NCBI GenBank assembly: GCA_963580285.1
Contig: OY757024.1
Location: 125,984,045 to 126,048,044 of the forward strand
Reading direction: 5' to 3'
Length of the DNA: 64,000 nt
Source: Lucinisca nassula
Taxonomy: Eukaryota; Mollusca; Bivalvia; Lucinida; Lucinidae
Shown: one piece after another, positions 11,014 to 23,185 of the stretch
How positions within the stretch are numbered: the stretch's first letter is position 1
How the letters are laid out: each line of letters opens with the position of its first letter
Program-made: the position numbers and the translations under genes
Notes under the pieces: model-generated
The model's input: only the letters and a program-made list of their open reading frames with translations
Databases searched by the model: none
Told to the model about the DNA's origin: nothing

Positions 11014-12048
11014 CTATTGTTGCTCACCCAAGGGACCACGCCTTGTGTTCCTTGGGTTGCTGGAGTTTCCCGAATTAGCACTTTGATTGTTCAAAAACAG
11101 TTTGCACTGTGTTGCAGCATGACCACGCTGCAAGCACAACTGACACCTAGAGTTCGGGTCTGCCGGTTCTGATACAAGGTTGTACCGCCTTATTATGTGC
11201 CCTGTGCATGAACAGTTATAATACACACGAACACTGTTTGCACTAGTAGTAAACCGTCCATGGTTATTTGATGAATCAAGTTTGTCCTGCTTTTGTGACA
11301 CCAAAAGTCGCTCAATTGTCTCCCCCAATTTATTCACCGTGCGTTCCAGCAAAGTTATTCTATCATCTGCACGTGTAGCGGCTGCCACACTAGCTGTTGG
11401 GGTATTTCCATTGCATGTGAGACCAGGGGAGAAGTGGTACCCAAATGCTTCCCCCATCTTGGCGGATGTCAGAGCTGCTTGAACGTCCAACAGGTTCCCA
11501 GCCCTAACAAAGAAGGCTTACGGATCTGGAAGGCCCTGAATGAACTTCAGTAGAATTTCCTGTTCAGATTTATGTATTTTATTTCCTTTTTCTATTACTT
11601 TACTGAAATAGTCCTCGATTTGATGGTATGGTAGTAGCATGAGGTTATTAAACTGTTCTGTCTCTACCAGGAGTATAGGTGGGTTATTAGCGACACAATA
11701 GTTTAATTCAAAGGCATCCTTTAGTGTTTCCCAGTCACGTTTCTCATCCTCATCGAGGCAGCAGAACCAAGTCTGTGCCGGACCCTGTAAATGGATCTGA
11801 AAAGCCGCTACTTTCCGGCTGTCTGAGTCTGTTATTCTTGAGAAGGTACAATAAGCAGAAAAGTCCGACAAGAACTGATCAGGATCCTCTGATGGATATC
11901 CAGAAAATCTCCTTAAGGATATTCTACCTGTGTCCATCACTGTGTCACCTCTAGGTGGAATTCCACACGCCTGGTCAGGATTTACTGCTCCTAAGTTCAA
12001 GCTTTCATTGTCACTTAACATCACTGGGTTCTGTGAAAATGACCACAT
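11014..12048 (-). pseudogene. Ty3/gypsy-2 gag
   Basis: Two minus-strand frames. 12048-11518 (176 codons, good start context in the leader) carries the retrotransposon gag capsid core: ISLRRFSGYPSEDPDQFL, then QIHLQGPAQTWF and a W-x2-L-x3-F pattern. 11490-11014 continues with a coiled segment (LLERTVNKLGETIERLL), a damaged knuckle, and an intact CCHC zinc knuckle CQLCLQRGHAATQC (C-x2-C-x4-H-x4-C). A stop and a short gap near 11500 separate the halves. This is the better preserved of the two gags. The leader 12049-12104 is followed by the H3 insertion. Confidence 0.85.
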
Positions 12049-12104
12049 TTTTGTTAAAGTTCCAGTTTAGATTCTACACAATGTAGTATTTATGTACCCT
12101 TTTT

Positions 12105-14325
12105 AGCTCACAGTCACGAAGTGACGAGGTGAGCTTTTGGGATCACTTTTTGTCCGTCGTGCGTGCGTCCGTGCGTGCGTGCGTCTGTGCGTGCGTGCGT
12201 AAACAATTTCTTCAAACAACATCTCCTCCTAAACCACTGATCGGATTTTGACCAAACTTCACAGGAATGATCCTTAGGTGGTCCCCTTTCAAAGTTGTTC
12301 AAATGATTCCGGTCCGTTGCACATCTAGGTCACAGGAGCCAAAAATAGATTTTTTTCACTGAAAATCTTCAAAAATCTTCTTCTCTGAAACCACAAGGCC
12401 CAGATCTTTGATATTTGGTATGAAGCTTCATCTAGTGGCCCCCTATCAAGATTGTTCAAATTATAATGCTTGGGCACAAAATGCCCCCGCCACAGGGCCC
12501 TTTGGTTTTACACAGGCTTATATATGGAAAATCTTTAAAAATCTTCTCCTCTGAAACCACAAGGCCCAGGTCTTTGATATTTGGTATGAAGCTTCATCTA
12601 GTGGACCCCTAACAAGATTGTTCAAATTATAGTGCTGGAGCACAAAATGCCCCCGCCACGGGGCCCTTTGGTTTTACATAGGCTTATATATGGAAAATCT
12701 TTAAAAATTTTCTTCTCTGAAACCGCAAGGCCAAGGACTTTGATATATGGTATGAAGCTTCATCCAATGGACCTCTACCAAGATTGTTCAAATTATAGCC
12801 CTTGGGCCAAAAATGCCCCCGCTCCATGGCCCTTTGGTTTTACATAGACTTATATAGGGAAAATCTTTAAAAATCTTCTTCTCTGAAACCACAAGGCCTA
12901 GGTATTTGATATTTGGTATGAAGCTTCATCTAATGGACCTCTACCAAGATTGTTCAAATTATAGCCCTTGGGCCAAAAATGCCCCCGCTCCGGGGCCCTT
13001 TGGTTTTACATAGAGATATATAGGGAAAATCTTTAAAAACCTTCTACTCTGAAACCACAAGACCTAGGCCTTTGATATTTGGTATGAAGCTTCATCTATA
13101 GGACCCCTACCAAGATTATTCAAATTATAGTGCTTGGGCCAAAAATGCCCCCGCCCTGGGGCCCTTTGGTTTTACATAGGCTTATACAGGGATAATCTTT
13201 AAAAATCTTCTTCTCTGAAATCGCAAGGCCCAGGACTTTGATATATGGTATGAAGCTTCATCAAATGGACTTCTTCCAAGAGTGTTCAAATTATAGCCCT
13301 GGGGCCAAAAATTTAATTCCCCCGCTCCGGGGCCCTTTGGTTTTACATAGACTTATATAGGGAAAATCTGTAAAAGTCTTCGTCTCTGAAACCACAAAGC
13401 CTAGGTCTTTGATATTTGGTATGAAGCTTCATCTAGTGGACCTCTATCAAAATTGTTCAAATTATAGCCCTGAGACCAAAAATGTCCCCGCTCTGGGACC
13501 CTTTGGTTTTACATAGACTTATATAGGGAAAATCTTAAAAAATCTTCTTCTCTGAAACTGCATGGCCAAGGACTTTGATATTTTGTATGAAGCTTCATCT
13601 AATGGACCTCTTCTAAGACTGTTCAAATTATAGCCCTTTGGCCAAAAATGGCCACACTCAGGGGCCCTTTGGTTTTGCATAGACTTATATAGGGAAAATC
13701 TTTAAAAATCTTCTTCTCTGAAACCACAAGGCCTAGGTCTTTGATATTTGGTGTGAAATTTCATATAGTGGACCTCTATCAAAATTGTTCAAATTATAGC
13801 CCTGGGGCCAAAAATGTCGCCGCCCTGAGACCCTTTGGTTTTACATAGACTTTTAAAGGGAAATCTTTAAAAATCTTCTTCTCTGAAACTGCAAGGCCCA
13901 TGTCTTTGATATTTGGTATGGAGCTTCATCTAGTGGACCTCGACCAAGATTTATCAAATTATAGCCATGGGGCCACAAATGTCCCCGGCCCGGGGCCCTT
14001 TGGTTTTACATAGACTTATATAGCCCCGATGCAAATTTGGTTTTGCATAGGCGTATGTATGGAATATCTTTAAAAATCTTCTTCTCTGAAACCGCAAGGC
14101 CCAGGTCCTTGATATTTGGTGTGTAGCTTCATTTAGTGGACCTTTGCCAAGATTGTTCATATTATAGCCTTTGTTGATTTTGATTTTTGGTATGAAGCTT
14201 CACCTTTAAGACCTCCATCAGCAATATGCACATTAAAGCCCTGTGGCCAATAATGACCCTCCCTGGGGCCCACTTAGTACACTACGGATCAGGTGAGCGA
14301 TCCAGGGCCATCATGGCCCTCTTGT
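12105..14325 (+). mobile_element. Pearl-like / Helentron-associated element H3
   Basis: The left terminus is a hairpin at 12105-12135 (AGCTCAC...GTCAC-gaa-GTGAC...GTGAGCT) followed by a GTGC/GTCC microsatellite (12150-12200). About twelve tandem units of ~167 bp follow, marked by ttcttctctgaaacc, tttgatatttggtatgaagc and gttcaaattatagccc. The right terminus is AGGTGAGCGATCC, the hairpin AGGGCCATCATGGCCCT and CTTGTT at 14321-14326. It is non-autonomous and carries no ORF. The insertion separates the gypsy-2 gag leader from whatever lies upstream. Assignment to Helentron-mobilised elements is inference. Confidence 0.75.
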
Positions 14326-14941
14326 TGTCTTTCTGGTGAATTCTTATAATAAATAACGACAATTCAAATCAGTTCTTTTATTTAACAAGTTCCTTTATTA
14401 ATTTCTTTTACACATTATATAATATAGTTGTACATAATTTTAAATATAATTTCCAATAACAGTTAATTTTCCATTACACAGTTTCTGAATAATTTAGGAT
14501 GTTAAAGGTCTAAATACATGTTGTCAAACAAGCCAAAAGAATGAAACTGAAGTTTCTCTCCAATCCAGCCTAACACGTGGAACCACACTTCTGTCAAAAT
14601 ATTTTCTCACACTGACCAACCGATGAGAAATTCATTAATGTGATTCTATGGTCAAATAAGGTAGCAGTACTGTTTACCATGGCGTGGGAATGTTTATATT
14701 AACTTAAAATATAAGTATCTAAGAATGACTGCTTCATGTACCGTGATGCATTTAGGTAACTATAGCAAATTACAACTGCACATACAACATTTTCAATATG
14801 AAGCATATACTTAGGGGTAGGGGCACCAAATATATATATGGTACCAGATAATATATACATGCATATTTATATATCGACCTGTGCAAAATTAAATAATTAT
14901 TATGAATCACAATGCGAGTCATCAGTTTTATCAAGTTGTGG
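14326..14941. other. Unassigned AT-rich segment, possibly gypsy-2 LTR remnant
   Basis: No credible coding frame. On the minus strand it contains clustered AATAAA-like signals (near 14340-14400), which would fit an LTR R region upstream of the gypsy-2 leader, but no second LTR copy is present to test this. A CTAT/ATAT-rich stretch occupies about 14820-14880. Confidence 0.3.
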
Positions 14942-15240
14942 TTTTGTTTGTTTGATTTGAGGTTTAACGATCCTGTCAACCCTGTAAAGGTCATTGTTGG
15001 AGACGTTGCTTCCAATTTTGTGGGACTTTTACCCGACATTGAGATGAAATGACATCTCAAGCCCTGTCGCCCAATGAAACCAATAGGGTTTATTAGCATG
15101 GACGGTCCGCCTCACACCGCGTTTCCTGGACAGGCTTAGATCCTCTAAGCAGTTTACCAGTACTAGTGTGCAGGCCGGATTCAGCTCTGCGTGGAAGCAT
15201 CATGCATTCCATATATTTCTTCAAGCCCTTATGGGCGGGG
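14942..15240 (-). mobile_element. S retroposon copy
   Basis: Nearly full-length S, with the (CAAA)n tail at the left on the plus strand. Flanks tcaagttgtgg and ccaagtggtgg (about 14930 and 15246) look like a mutated target duplication. The 15241-15451 stretch to its right holds nothing I can assign. Confidence 0.85.
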
Positions 15241-15451
15241 ATCTACCAAGTGGTGGTAAATGTTCTTGTCTGTTCTACTTTACTTCCATTATCTCACACT
15301 CCTAGTGATAACTGCATGTTTCGCTTAAAACTTCCAAGTACTCAAAGAGAAAAAGAAAGTTTGAAAGCAACCTGTGCGGTGTGATTTCCTTATATAGTGA
15401 AAACCTAAAGTATATTTTATAGCAATACATAATATAATCAAGATTGTTACT

Positions 15452-16541
15452 TCATAATCTCGAAACCAAATATTGTGCCAGTAAATAGCGAGTTAACTCA
15501 GAAGATACAGCCTGAGACTGGGAGGTAGGCTGTAGGACATGCTCTTGGAAATCGTAGTTTTGAGGTGCCGTTTTTTGACCTGGAAGATGGGCAACATTCT
15601 GAATGAAGGTAGGATTGAACGCAGGGGTATTGACGTTCAGCCCATTAGAAATGGGAGCAGGGCATGAACTTACAACTAGTGCATACTTAAGGTTGTGCTG
15701 GGCCTGATGACCTTCATTGACATATGAGACAGGTTCTAGCTGGAGATCATGCAGGTATCCTGCTTGATGGTTGACTTATGCTTTAGTACACTCTGCGGGG
15801 TAGACGTAATGCGAAGTTCTCAAATCTTCAATTAATGATCCCCTACCTACACTTGCGGACTCCATGGCAATAGCTTCTGCTTCGCAGCAGCAGCTTTTCT
15901 TTGTTTAAAAATAATCCCTAGATCAGCTTCTAATTCGGCTGACTTGCACGATCCATACGCGATCTGCAATTTTTCCCACTCTACTAGGACGGCTTGCTGC
16001 TTCCGAGCTGGGTTAGTCTTAGCGCGCTTCATGACGATCACTGAACTTGCTTTGGTAGCCTTAGATGAACTCGAATAATGGATCATGTTGTCTATAAGGT
16101 CTTGCTTTAAAAGCCCAATACGCGACAATGCCCTTTCGCAAAACGCTGTGTGCGCTTTCATAATTTGGACATGCACCTCAATATCCTGTATGCTTTCTTT
16201 GAATTAGTATTCTTGAAGGAAGTGAGTAAATCTGTTTGCAGCTTTTGATGTTTATCATAATCGCGACTAAGATCCGCGTCTACTTGTCGTAGCGATATCT
16301 TGTCACTGGTGCAAGCTTTAATAGTGCCTATCAAATTTACAATATTGGTCCAAGACTTTGTAAGCTGTGGTAGACGTTCAGCGCGATTTGTTCTATACAA
16401 CTCTGAACCCCTTTCCGTTCGTGTCCTGACACGCTTCTGGGAGTCAAGAGATTTGGGGCTGTCATGGTTTTCAGTCTGATTATGACCACCTTTGGCTTGG
16501 TCTTGCAACTCGGATTCAGAGTCATGAACAGGGTATTCGAT
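15452..16541 (-). pseudogene. BEL/Pao-like gag fragment
   Basis: The minus-strand frame opens after a stop at about 16541 and reads a basic, helical region (RVRTRTERGSELY, RLPQLTKSW) to 16158, then shifts frame within 19 bp to a second helical region (15847-16176, including ALSRIGLLKQDLIDNM and an Ala/Lys/Gln-rich coil). After another break it ends with SSELTRYLLAQYLVSRL and a stop at 15452. An N-terminal helical domain, then a coil, then an E-x-x-R-a/y-L-L-x(3-4)-L motif resembles the start of BEL/Pao gag proteins, but the family call rests on pattern only. No capsid core, protease or RT follows. Confidence 0.45.
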
Positions 16542-16697
16542 TCATTTCCAGATATAATTATCAAATTGATTTTAACCTTAGCCTTAGAGAATTATATAGT
16601 TACTGTACTGTTTGTTTCTGTGCAAAAAGTTCAAACACTATCTGTTCAATCATTTGCAGATAAACAGTGCGCAACTTCTGTTAGGAGTCTGTATATC

Positions 16698-18180
16698 CGA
16701 TGTTAAATAGAAGTAGAGGCAATGATCAGGAATCGATACAAATAACCCACAGCTCCCATCAGAGACACCAAAGGGAAAGAAACACAACTATGAAGCAACA
16801 GACCCCAACGGAAACACTAACAGCGGAAAGCCAAGAGGACAGTAACTTTCCCACAAAATGGCCAAAAGGCTCTCCAAAATAAAATAATATATGCGACACA
16901 AACACCCAAAGACAAACCATAACAAAAATAACCGCAACAGAAAAACCGCCTTGGAACGGTCAGTGGTAAAGAATTCCACTGGGGGAGGGGGGGGGGGGGC
17001 GGGTGCTTAAATCGATTTGAAGTGGCCACAATCCTCGCCCTTACTTCCGTCGCGATTGAGTTAAATTAAATGTTCAGTCTGCATGAAGGCCTCCTAACTC
17101 ATCAGTGCAACATCTCCGTGAACACAAAAATCAAACAACCACTGTTACCACAGAGATGAAACAACGGTGAGGACTCAACAGTAAGAAACAAGAGAAATGC
17201 AGGAGCAAAAGAAAACCAACAGTTAGACTCCAATGGGCCCGACCAGAAACAGAGCATCAGGTACCAACCAACCATAAGCCTTTACGTTGGAACTGTCATA
17301 GAATCACCGGCGTGCAATTAAAGAGGGAAGCAAAGTTGTCAACATTGATTTGGTTAACTGCCATGCATGTAGGCTATCGTATAACATTTATGTTGTACCC
17401 AATCTTTTTATATCGAAGAATGATTTTACGAAATTGAGTGCTGAAGTCATTGCGGTTATAAATTTTTCTAAATTTATATACGAAATCACAATAAAATTCG
17501 GGTTCGGATAGACCTTGTTGCAGAAGAGATTTAAATCCAGTATTGAATTTTGAAATTAAATCAGAATGACGTCTATAAAATTTTAAAAAAGGCTTTGCGT
17601 AGTTTATGATACCGATAACTCTGATTAAGAAGTTTAGCAGTTAATAATTTATTACGAGTGTCTAAGTCAGTTTCATGATTACACACTATAGTAAAACGAA
17701 TTAAGCGGAAATATAAACGCCATAGGATGGCGCACGTGGAACATCACCATCCAAAAAAGGAAAGTTTACAATCTCAAAACCAAAATCATCGCGTTTATTA
17801 TAAATTTTGCAAGAAACAAACCCATCCACAATAGATAGATGTAAATCCAAAAACGAGGCCTCGGTATCAGAAGAATTTGCTTTATTAAATTGAAGTGCTG
17901 GGGGTAAATTTGACTGACCAAACCATTGAAATAGGTATTATCAATATTTAATAAATCAAAATATCTAGAAGTGGAGCTAAAAACTTCGATGAATTCAGAC
18001 TGGTTATCAGCAGAAAGGGACATCATGAAGTCTCTCTCATAACAAAACAGAAACAGATCAGCCACAAGTGGTGCACAATTTGTTCCCATCGGAATACCCA
18101 CAACTTGTCTAAATAACTTATTACTAAATCTTATATAAATATTGTCAAGTAGAAAGGTGAGAGCTTCGCAATTGTTGAGT
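16698..18180 (-). mobile_element. Penelope-like retroelement, 3' half (RT fragment plus tail)
   Basis: The longest copy of the family in the window. From 18180 downward on the minus strand: an RT fragment, a decayed C-terminal coding part (about 17765-17290, still recognisable as SYGVYIS, KLRKAF, LLQQGLSEPEF in shifted frames), then the 3' non-coding tail with a G-run (16982-17000 on the plus strand), ending at 16698 with the family terminus. This copy shows that the dispersed tails at 255, 1128, 4064, 24910, 25311, 29431 and 36313 are 3' ends of one retroelement family. Penelope-like is my best assignment; a related non-LTR type is possible. Confidence 0.68.
17766..18177 (-). pseudogene. Reverse transcriptase fragment of the Penelope-like element
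   Basis: The minus-strand translation contains FLLDNIYIRFSNKLF, then VVGIPMGTNCAPLVADLFL (the G-x-x-M-G-T-x-x-A-P block typical of Penelope-like and related RTs), then the region that should hold the YxDD catalytic box. Here it reads TSRYFDLLNIDN: one Asp of the expected Y-x-D-D is missing, consistent with a 3-bp deletion, so the active site is lost. Downstream frames shift near 17890 and 17760. About 135 codons remain of an RT that would normally be several hundred. Confidence 0.8.
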
Positions 18181-18324
18181 CTGAGCCATTATTAGTGTTC
18201 TTTTACTATAGTGCCTCATAATATTGCAGTCAGAATAAACCCAAATCACTGAGTGGGATAGTTGATTTTATTTGGTATTAATAAAACGAGTCTTACAAAT
18301 CTGGTGAATGAAACCTTGACAGAG

Positions 18325-18626
18325 TTTTTGTTTGTTTGATTTGAGGTTTAACGTCTCTGTCAACACTGTAAAGGTCATTTTGGAGACGTTGCTTCCAATT
18401 TTGTGGGACTTTTACCGACATTGAGATGAAATGACATCTCAAGCCCTGTCACCCAATAAAACCAATAGGGTTTAAAAGCATGGACGGTCCGCCGCACACC
18501 GCGGTTCCTGGACAGGCTTAGATCCTCTAAGCGGTTTACCAGTACTAGTGTGCAGGCCAGATTCAGCTCTGCGTGGAAGCATCATGCAGCCCATATATTT
18601 CTTCAAGCCCCTATGGGCGGGGGCTG
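18325..18626 (-). mobile_element. S retroposon copy with 10-bp target duplication
   Basis: Full-length S. The direct repeat CTTGACAGAG flanks it at 18315-18324 and 18627-18636, showing insertion by retroposition. The 18181-18314 and 18637-18864 flanks hold nothing recognisable. Confidence 0.9.
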
Positions 18627-18864
18627 CTTGACAGAGGTATCATGACATAAATCCCATGTAAAACTTCAATGTTTTCATAATTTCTTCATCTCTTCCCTTT
18701 CTCCCCAACACGCTGAGAAAGAGAGACAGAAAAGAAGAAAATAGAAATTCAATATTTAACCCTTATTCCACTGTTCATGACAACCCCTATCTCTGCAAAC
18801 TATGCAGATCGAGATCAGATGGCCGCCATCCGATCAGTACCCGCACTGACATACAGTCTACGAA

Positions 18865-19334
18865 TGTAATACTACACCATGTCCTTCGCGTTGTGTAATA
18901 AGAAGAAAGTCAACACTCGTATAGTGACTAAGTTTTAAATGTCTAAACAAACGACTACCCATGTTCGAAATTCGTTTCCATAATTTCTAAGTTAACGAAC
19001 CAAAACCAGTAACCCAAAGCCCCAAACCAAGGAGCGCAGTGCTCTTTTATATCCTAAGGTCATGTGACCTTATTATGCTAATTCAAAGATATAGTTCCCA
19101 TAGTGATTTCGCTTATGCTAAATATACTTTCTACATTTCAACTTTGTGATTACCTTATTGGCCCATGACATATATTTAGCTAGCTATTTCTTGGAAATAA
19201 TACATGTCTTACTAATAATCCTGTAGAACAGTTTACATCATAGCATTAGATTCAGGATTCTAAAACATAATAAGAACTTATTTACAAAAAGGTGTCTCAA
19301 TAAAAATTACTTAAAATCCAACCCATAGTGTCAT
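18865..19334 (-). mobile_element. LTR-like direct repeat, distal (3') copy
   Basis: About 470 bp, roughly 90% identical by eye to 26751-27220 in the same orientation. It begins TGTAATACTA and ends TAGTGTCAT, near-inverted termini of LTR type. Read on the minus strand it has a TATA-box-like TATAAAA (plus strand 19045-19051) followed by a GC-rich GCACTGCGCTCC. A purine-rich AGGAAGGAA lies just inside (minus strand, about 19341-19349), a candidate polypurine tract, which makes this the 3' LTR of a minus-strand element. Confidence 0.6.
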
Positions 19335-19822
19335 AAATTCCTTCCTAACCCAAGATTTTAAGGGATTTTTATCCTTAAGTTTTCCAAATGCCCAATGATA
19401 TTTGCTTCACATAACCCTGATACTTAAAGAACTACACATATGTAGTAGCATGCACAATTCATATACATTATAAAGTACTAACTGAGTCTTTCTATTTAGT
19501 TTTCCCTTCTAAAAAATTCAGTGCTCTTCTTCATCATAGTTATTTTCTTTCATCTCTCAGAACCACAGGTGTCTCTGTCTGATAACAGTTCCCAACAATA
19601 TGTTTATCATGATACCATTTTTTAACCAAAATATTCTAACCTCATAACTAAAATCAATTAAAAATTAAGTTTTGCTCCATTATATTCTAGGTAAATACTC
19701 TAAACAATCTTTACACATCTTGATCGAACGACAACTAAATTTCCGATAAAAGATTAGAGTATAACTAAAATCTAAAGAGCAAAATCATTTTGCAAGTTTT
19801 TATGTAGCACTGTAGTTTTGTT
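19335..19822. other. Interior of LTR-like element, left part
   Basis: AT-rich and without a credible frame. It lies between the proposed polypurine tract and the H4 insertion, so it is probably decayed 3' internal sequence of the LTR-flanked element. Confidence 0.35.
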
Positions 19823-22800
19823 AGCTCACCTGTCACGTAGTGACAAGGTGAGCTTTTGTGGTCACTTTTTGTCCGTCGTCCGTCGTGCGTGCGTCCGTCC
19901 GTCCGTGCGTCCGTAAACAATTTCAAATAAGTATATCTCAAATACCCCATGGTCAATCTTGATCAAATTTCATGAGAAGCATCACCAGGTAGGGGGAAAG
20001 GCTGCATAAGGTTTTTGGGCTGATCAGATTGGAATTCTGGTTGCTATAGCAACATACAGCTCCCATAGAATGGGAAAAAATTAAAATATCTTCTTCTCTG
20101 AAACCACAGGGCCCAGAGCTAAGATATTTAGCATGTGGCAATGGCCAGTGGTCACCTACATAATTCCCGCCAATCATGCCCCTGGGTGCCACATTGGCCA
20201 CGCCCCAGGGCCCCTTCGCTCCCATAGACTCACAATGGAACAAAACGCTTCAAAAATCTTCTTCTCGGAAACCACACGACCCAGAGCTTAGATATTTAGC
20301 ATATAGCAAGTGCAAGTGGTCACCTACATAATTCCTGCCAATCATGCCCCTGGGTTCCAAACGGGCCACGCCCCGGGGCCCTTTAGCTCCTATAGACTCA
20401 TAATGGAAAAAAGCTTCAAAAATCTTCTTCTCTGAAACCACAGGGCCCAGAGATGCGATATTTGGCGTGTAGCAACGGCAAAAGGTCACCTACATAATTC
20501 CTGCCAAACACGCCCCTGGGGTCCAAATTGGCCACACCCCGGGGCCCCTTAGTTCCCATAGACTCATAATGGAAAAAAAGCTTCAAAAATCTTCTTCTCT
20601 GAAACCACAGGGCCCAGAGCTTAGATATTTAGCATGTAGCAACGGCCAGTGGCCACCTACATAATTCCTGCCAATCATGCTCCTGGGTTCCAAATGGGCG
20701 ACGCCCTGGGGCCCCTTCGCTCCCATAGACTCATAATGGAACAAAAAGCTTCAAAAATCCTCTTCTCGGAAACCACAGGGCCCAGAGCTTAGATATTTAG
20801 CATGTAGCAACGGCCGGTGGCCACCTACATTATTCCTGCCAATCATGCCCCTGGGTTCCAAATGGGCGACGCCCTGGGGCCCTTTCGCTCCCATAGACTC
20901 ATAATGGATCAAAAAGCTTCAAAAATCTTCTTCTCGGAAACCACAGGGCCCAGAGCTTAGATATGTAGCATGTAGCAACGGCAAGTGGTCACCTACATAA
21001 ATCCCGCCAATCATGCCCCTGGGGTCCAAACGGACCACGCACGGGGGCCCTTTAGCTCCTATAGACTCATAATGGAAAAAAAAAACTTTAAAAATCTTCT
21101 TCTCTGAAACCACAGGGCCCAGAGCTGAGATATTTGGCATGTAGCAAGGGCAAGTGGTCACCGACATAAATCCTGCCAATCATTCCCCTAGGTTCCCAAT
21201 GGGCCACGCTCCGGGGCCCCTTAGCTCCCATAGACTCATAGTGGTAAAAAAGCTTCAAAAATCTTCTTCTCTGAAACTACAGGGCCCAGAGTTTAGATAT
21301 TTAGCATGTAGGAACGCCAATTGGTCACCTACATGATTCCTGCCAATCATGCCCCTGGGTTCCAAATGGGCCAAGCCCCGGGGCCCCTTCACTCCCATAG
21401 ACTCATAATGGAAAAAAGCTTCAAAAATCATCTTCTCAGAAACCACAGGGCCCAGAGCTTAGATATTTAGCATGTATCAACGGCAAGTGGTCACCTACAT
21501 AATTCCTGGCAATCATGCCCCTGGGGTCCAAAAGGGCCACGCCCCCGGGCCAGTTAGCTCCTATAGACTCATAATGGAAAAAAAAGTTTCAAAAATCTTC
21601 TTCTCGGAAACCACAGGGCCCAGAGCTTAGATATTTAGCATGAAGCAACGGCAAGTGGTCCAAACATAGTTCCTGCCAATCATGCCCCTGGGGTCCAAAC
21701 GGGCCACACCACGGGGCCCTGTAGCTCCTATAGACTCATAATGGAAAAAAGCTTCAAAAATCTTCTTCTCTGAAACCACAGGGCCCAGAGCTTAGATATT
21801 TAGCATGTAGCAATGACAAGTGGTCACCTACATAAATCATGCCAATCATGCCCCTGGGGTCCAAATGGGCCACACCCTGGGACCCCCATAGCTCCCATAG
21901 ATGCATAATGAAAAAAAAAAACTTCAAAAATCTTCTTCTCTGAAAACACAGAGCCCAGAGCTTAGATATTTAGCATGTAGCAACTGCAAGTGGTCTCCTA
22001 CATATTTCCTGCTAACCATGCCCCTGGGGTCCAAATGGGCCATGACCAGGGGCCCTTTAGCTCCCATAGACTCATAGTGGAAAAAAGCTTCAAAAATCTT
22101 CTTCTCAGAAACTGTGAAGCACAGAACTTAGATATTTAGTGTCTAGCAACATAAAATAGCCAGCTACATAAATCCTGCTTACCCTGCCCCTGGGGTCAAA
22201 ATTGGCCACGCCCGAGCTCACCACCTCCAATAGACTTATAAATGAAAAAAAAAAACTAAAAAATCTTCTTCTATGAAACCATAAGGCCCAGAGCTTAGAT
22301 TTTAGTATGTAGCAACGTTAAGTGGCCACCTACTTAAATCCTGCCAGTTATGCCCCTGGGATCCAAATTGGCCACACCCCAGGGGTCTTTAGCTTCCACA
22401 GACTTACAATTGGAGAAACTTCAAAAATCTTCTCCTCTGAAACCACAGGGCCCTTATAATGAAAAAAAAAAACAACAAAAAAACTTAAAATGGGGGAAAA
22501 AATCTTCAAAAATCTTCTTCTCTGAAACCATAAGTCCCAGAGCTTAGGTATTTAGCATGTAGCAATGTCGAGTGGTCGCCTACATGAATCCTGCCAATCA
22601 TGCCCCTGGGGGTCCAAATCCTGTGGCCCCTTAACTCCAACAAACTTATAATGGAAAAAAAGCTTCAAAATTCTTTGAAACCATGAAGTACAGACCTTAG
22701 ATATTTAGTATATAGCAACACAAAATGGTCGCCTACATAAATCCTGCCAACCGTGCCTTTTGGGTCAAAATTGGCCAAGCCCAGGGCTCATTAGCTCCTA

Positions 22801-23132
22801 TAGACTTATACTGGAAAAAACTTAAAAAAAAAAATCTTTTTCTCCAAAACCATAAGGCACAGATTTTGTTTGATTTGAGGTTTTACATCCCCGTCAACAC
22901 TGTATAGGTCATTTTGGAGATGTCTCTTCCAATTTTGTGGGACTTTTACCCGACATTGAGATAAAATTACATCTCAAGCCCTGTTGCCCAATGAAACCAG
23001 TAGGGTTTGTAAGCATGGACACCGCTTTGCCTGAGCTTAGATATTTAGTATATAGCAATGTCAAGTGGTCTCCTACACTAATGATTTTCTGGTACACAGG
23101 TGAGCGATATAGGGCCATTGGGCCCTCTTGTT
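19823..23132 (+). mobile_element. Pearl-like / Helentron-associated element H4, about 17 tandem units
   Basis: The left hairpin at 19823-19854 pairs AGCTCACCTGTCAC with GTGACAAGGTGAGCT across a GTA loop, one base bulged. A GTCC/GTGC microsatellite follows (19875-19915). Tandem units of about 167 bp carry ttcttctctgaaaccac, ccagagcttagatattt, gtagcaacg and tgccaatcatgcccctggg; order decays towards the right. The right end has CAGGTGAGCGATATAG, the hairpin AGGGCCATTGGGCCCT and CTTGTT at 23127-23132. An S fragment interrupts the last unit (22865-23033). Protein-like frames repeat with the units and are not genes. Confidence 0.78.
22865..23033 (-). mobile_element. Truncated S copy within H4
   Basis: The tail half of S (from the CAAA tail to about the GCATGGAC block), with the remainder lost and an H4 unit resuming at gcttagatatttag. 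Confidence 0.75.
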
Positions 23133-23185
23133 GTTCATCTCGCTCTTCTGTCGTTGTAGCATGGCATGTACTCTTGGAGGGTTTC

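Noticed and set aside
20919..21179. Minus-strand frames with recurring phrases such as GPCGFREEDF
   Set aside because: Direct translations of the ~167-bp H4 tandem unit; the same phrases recur in each unit.
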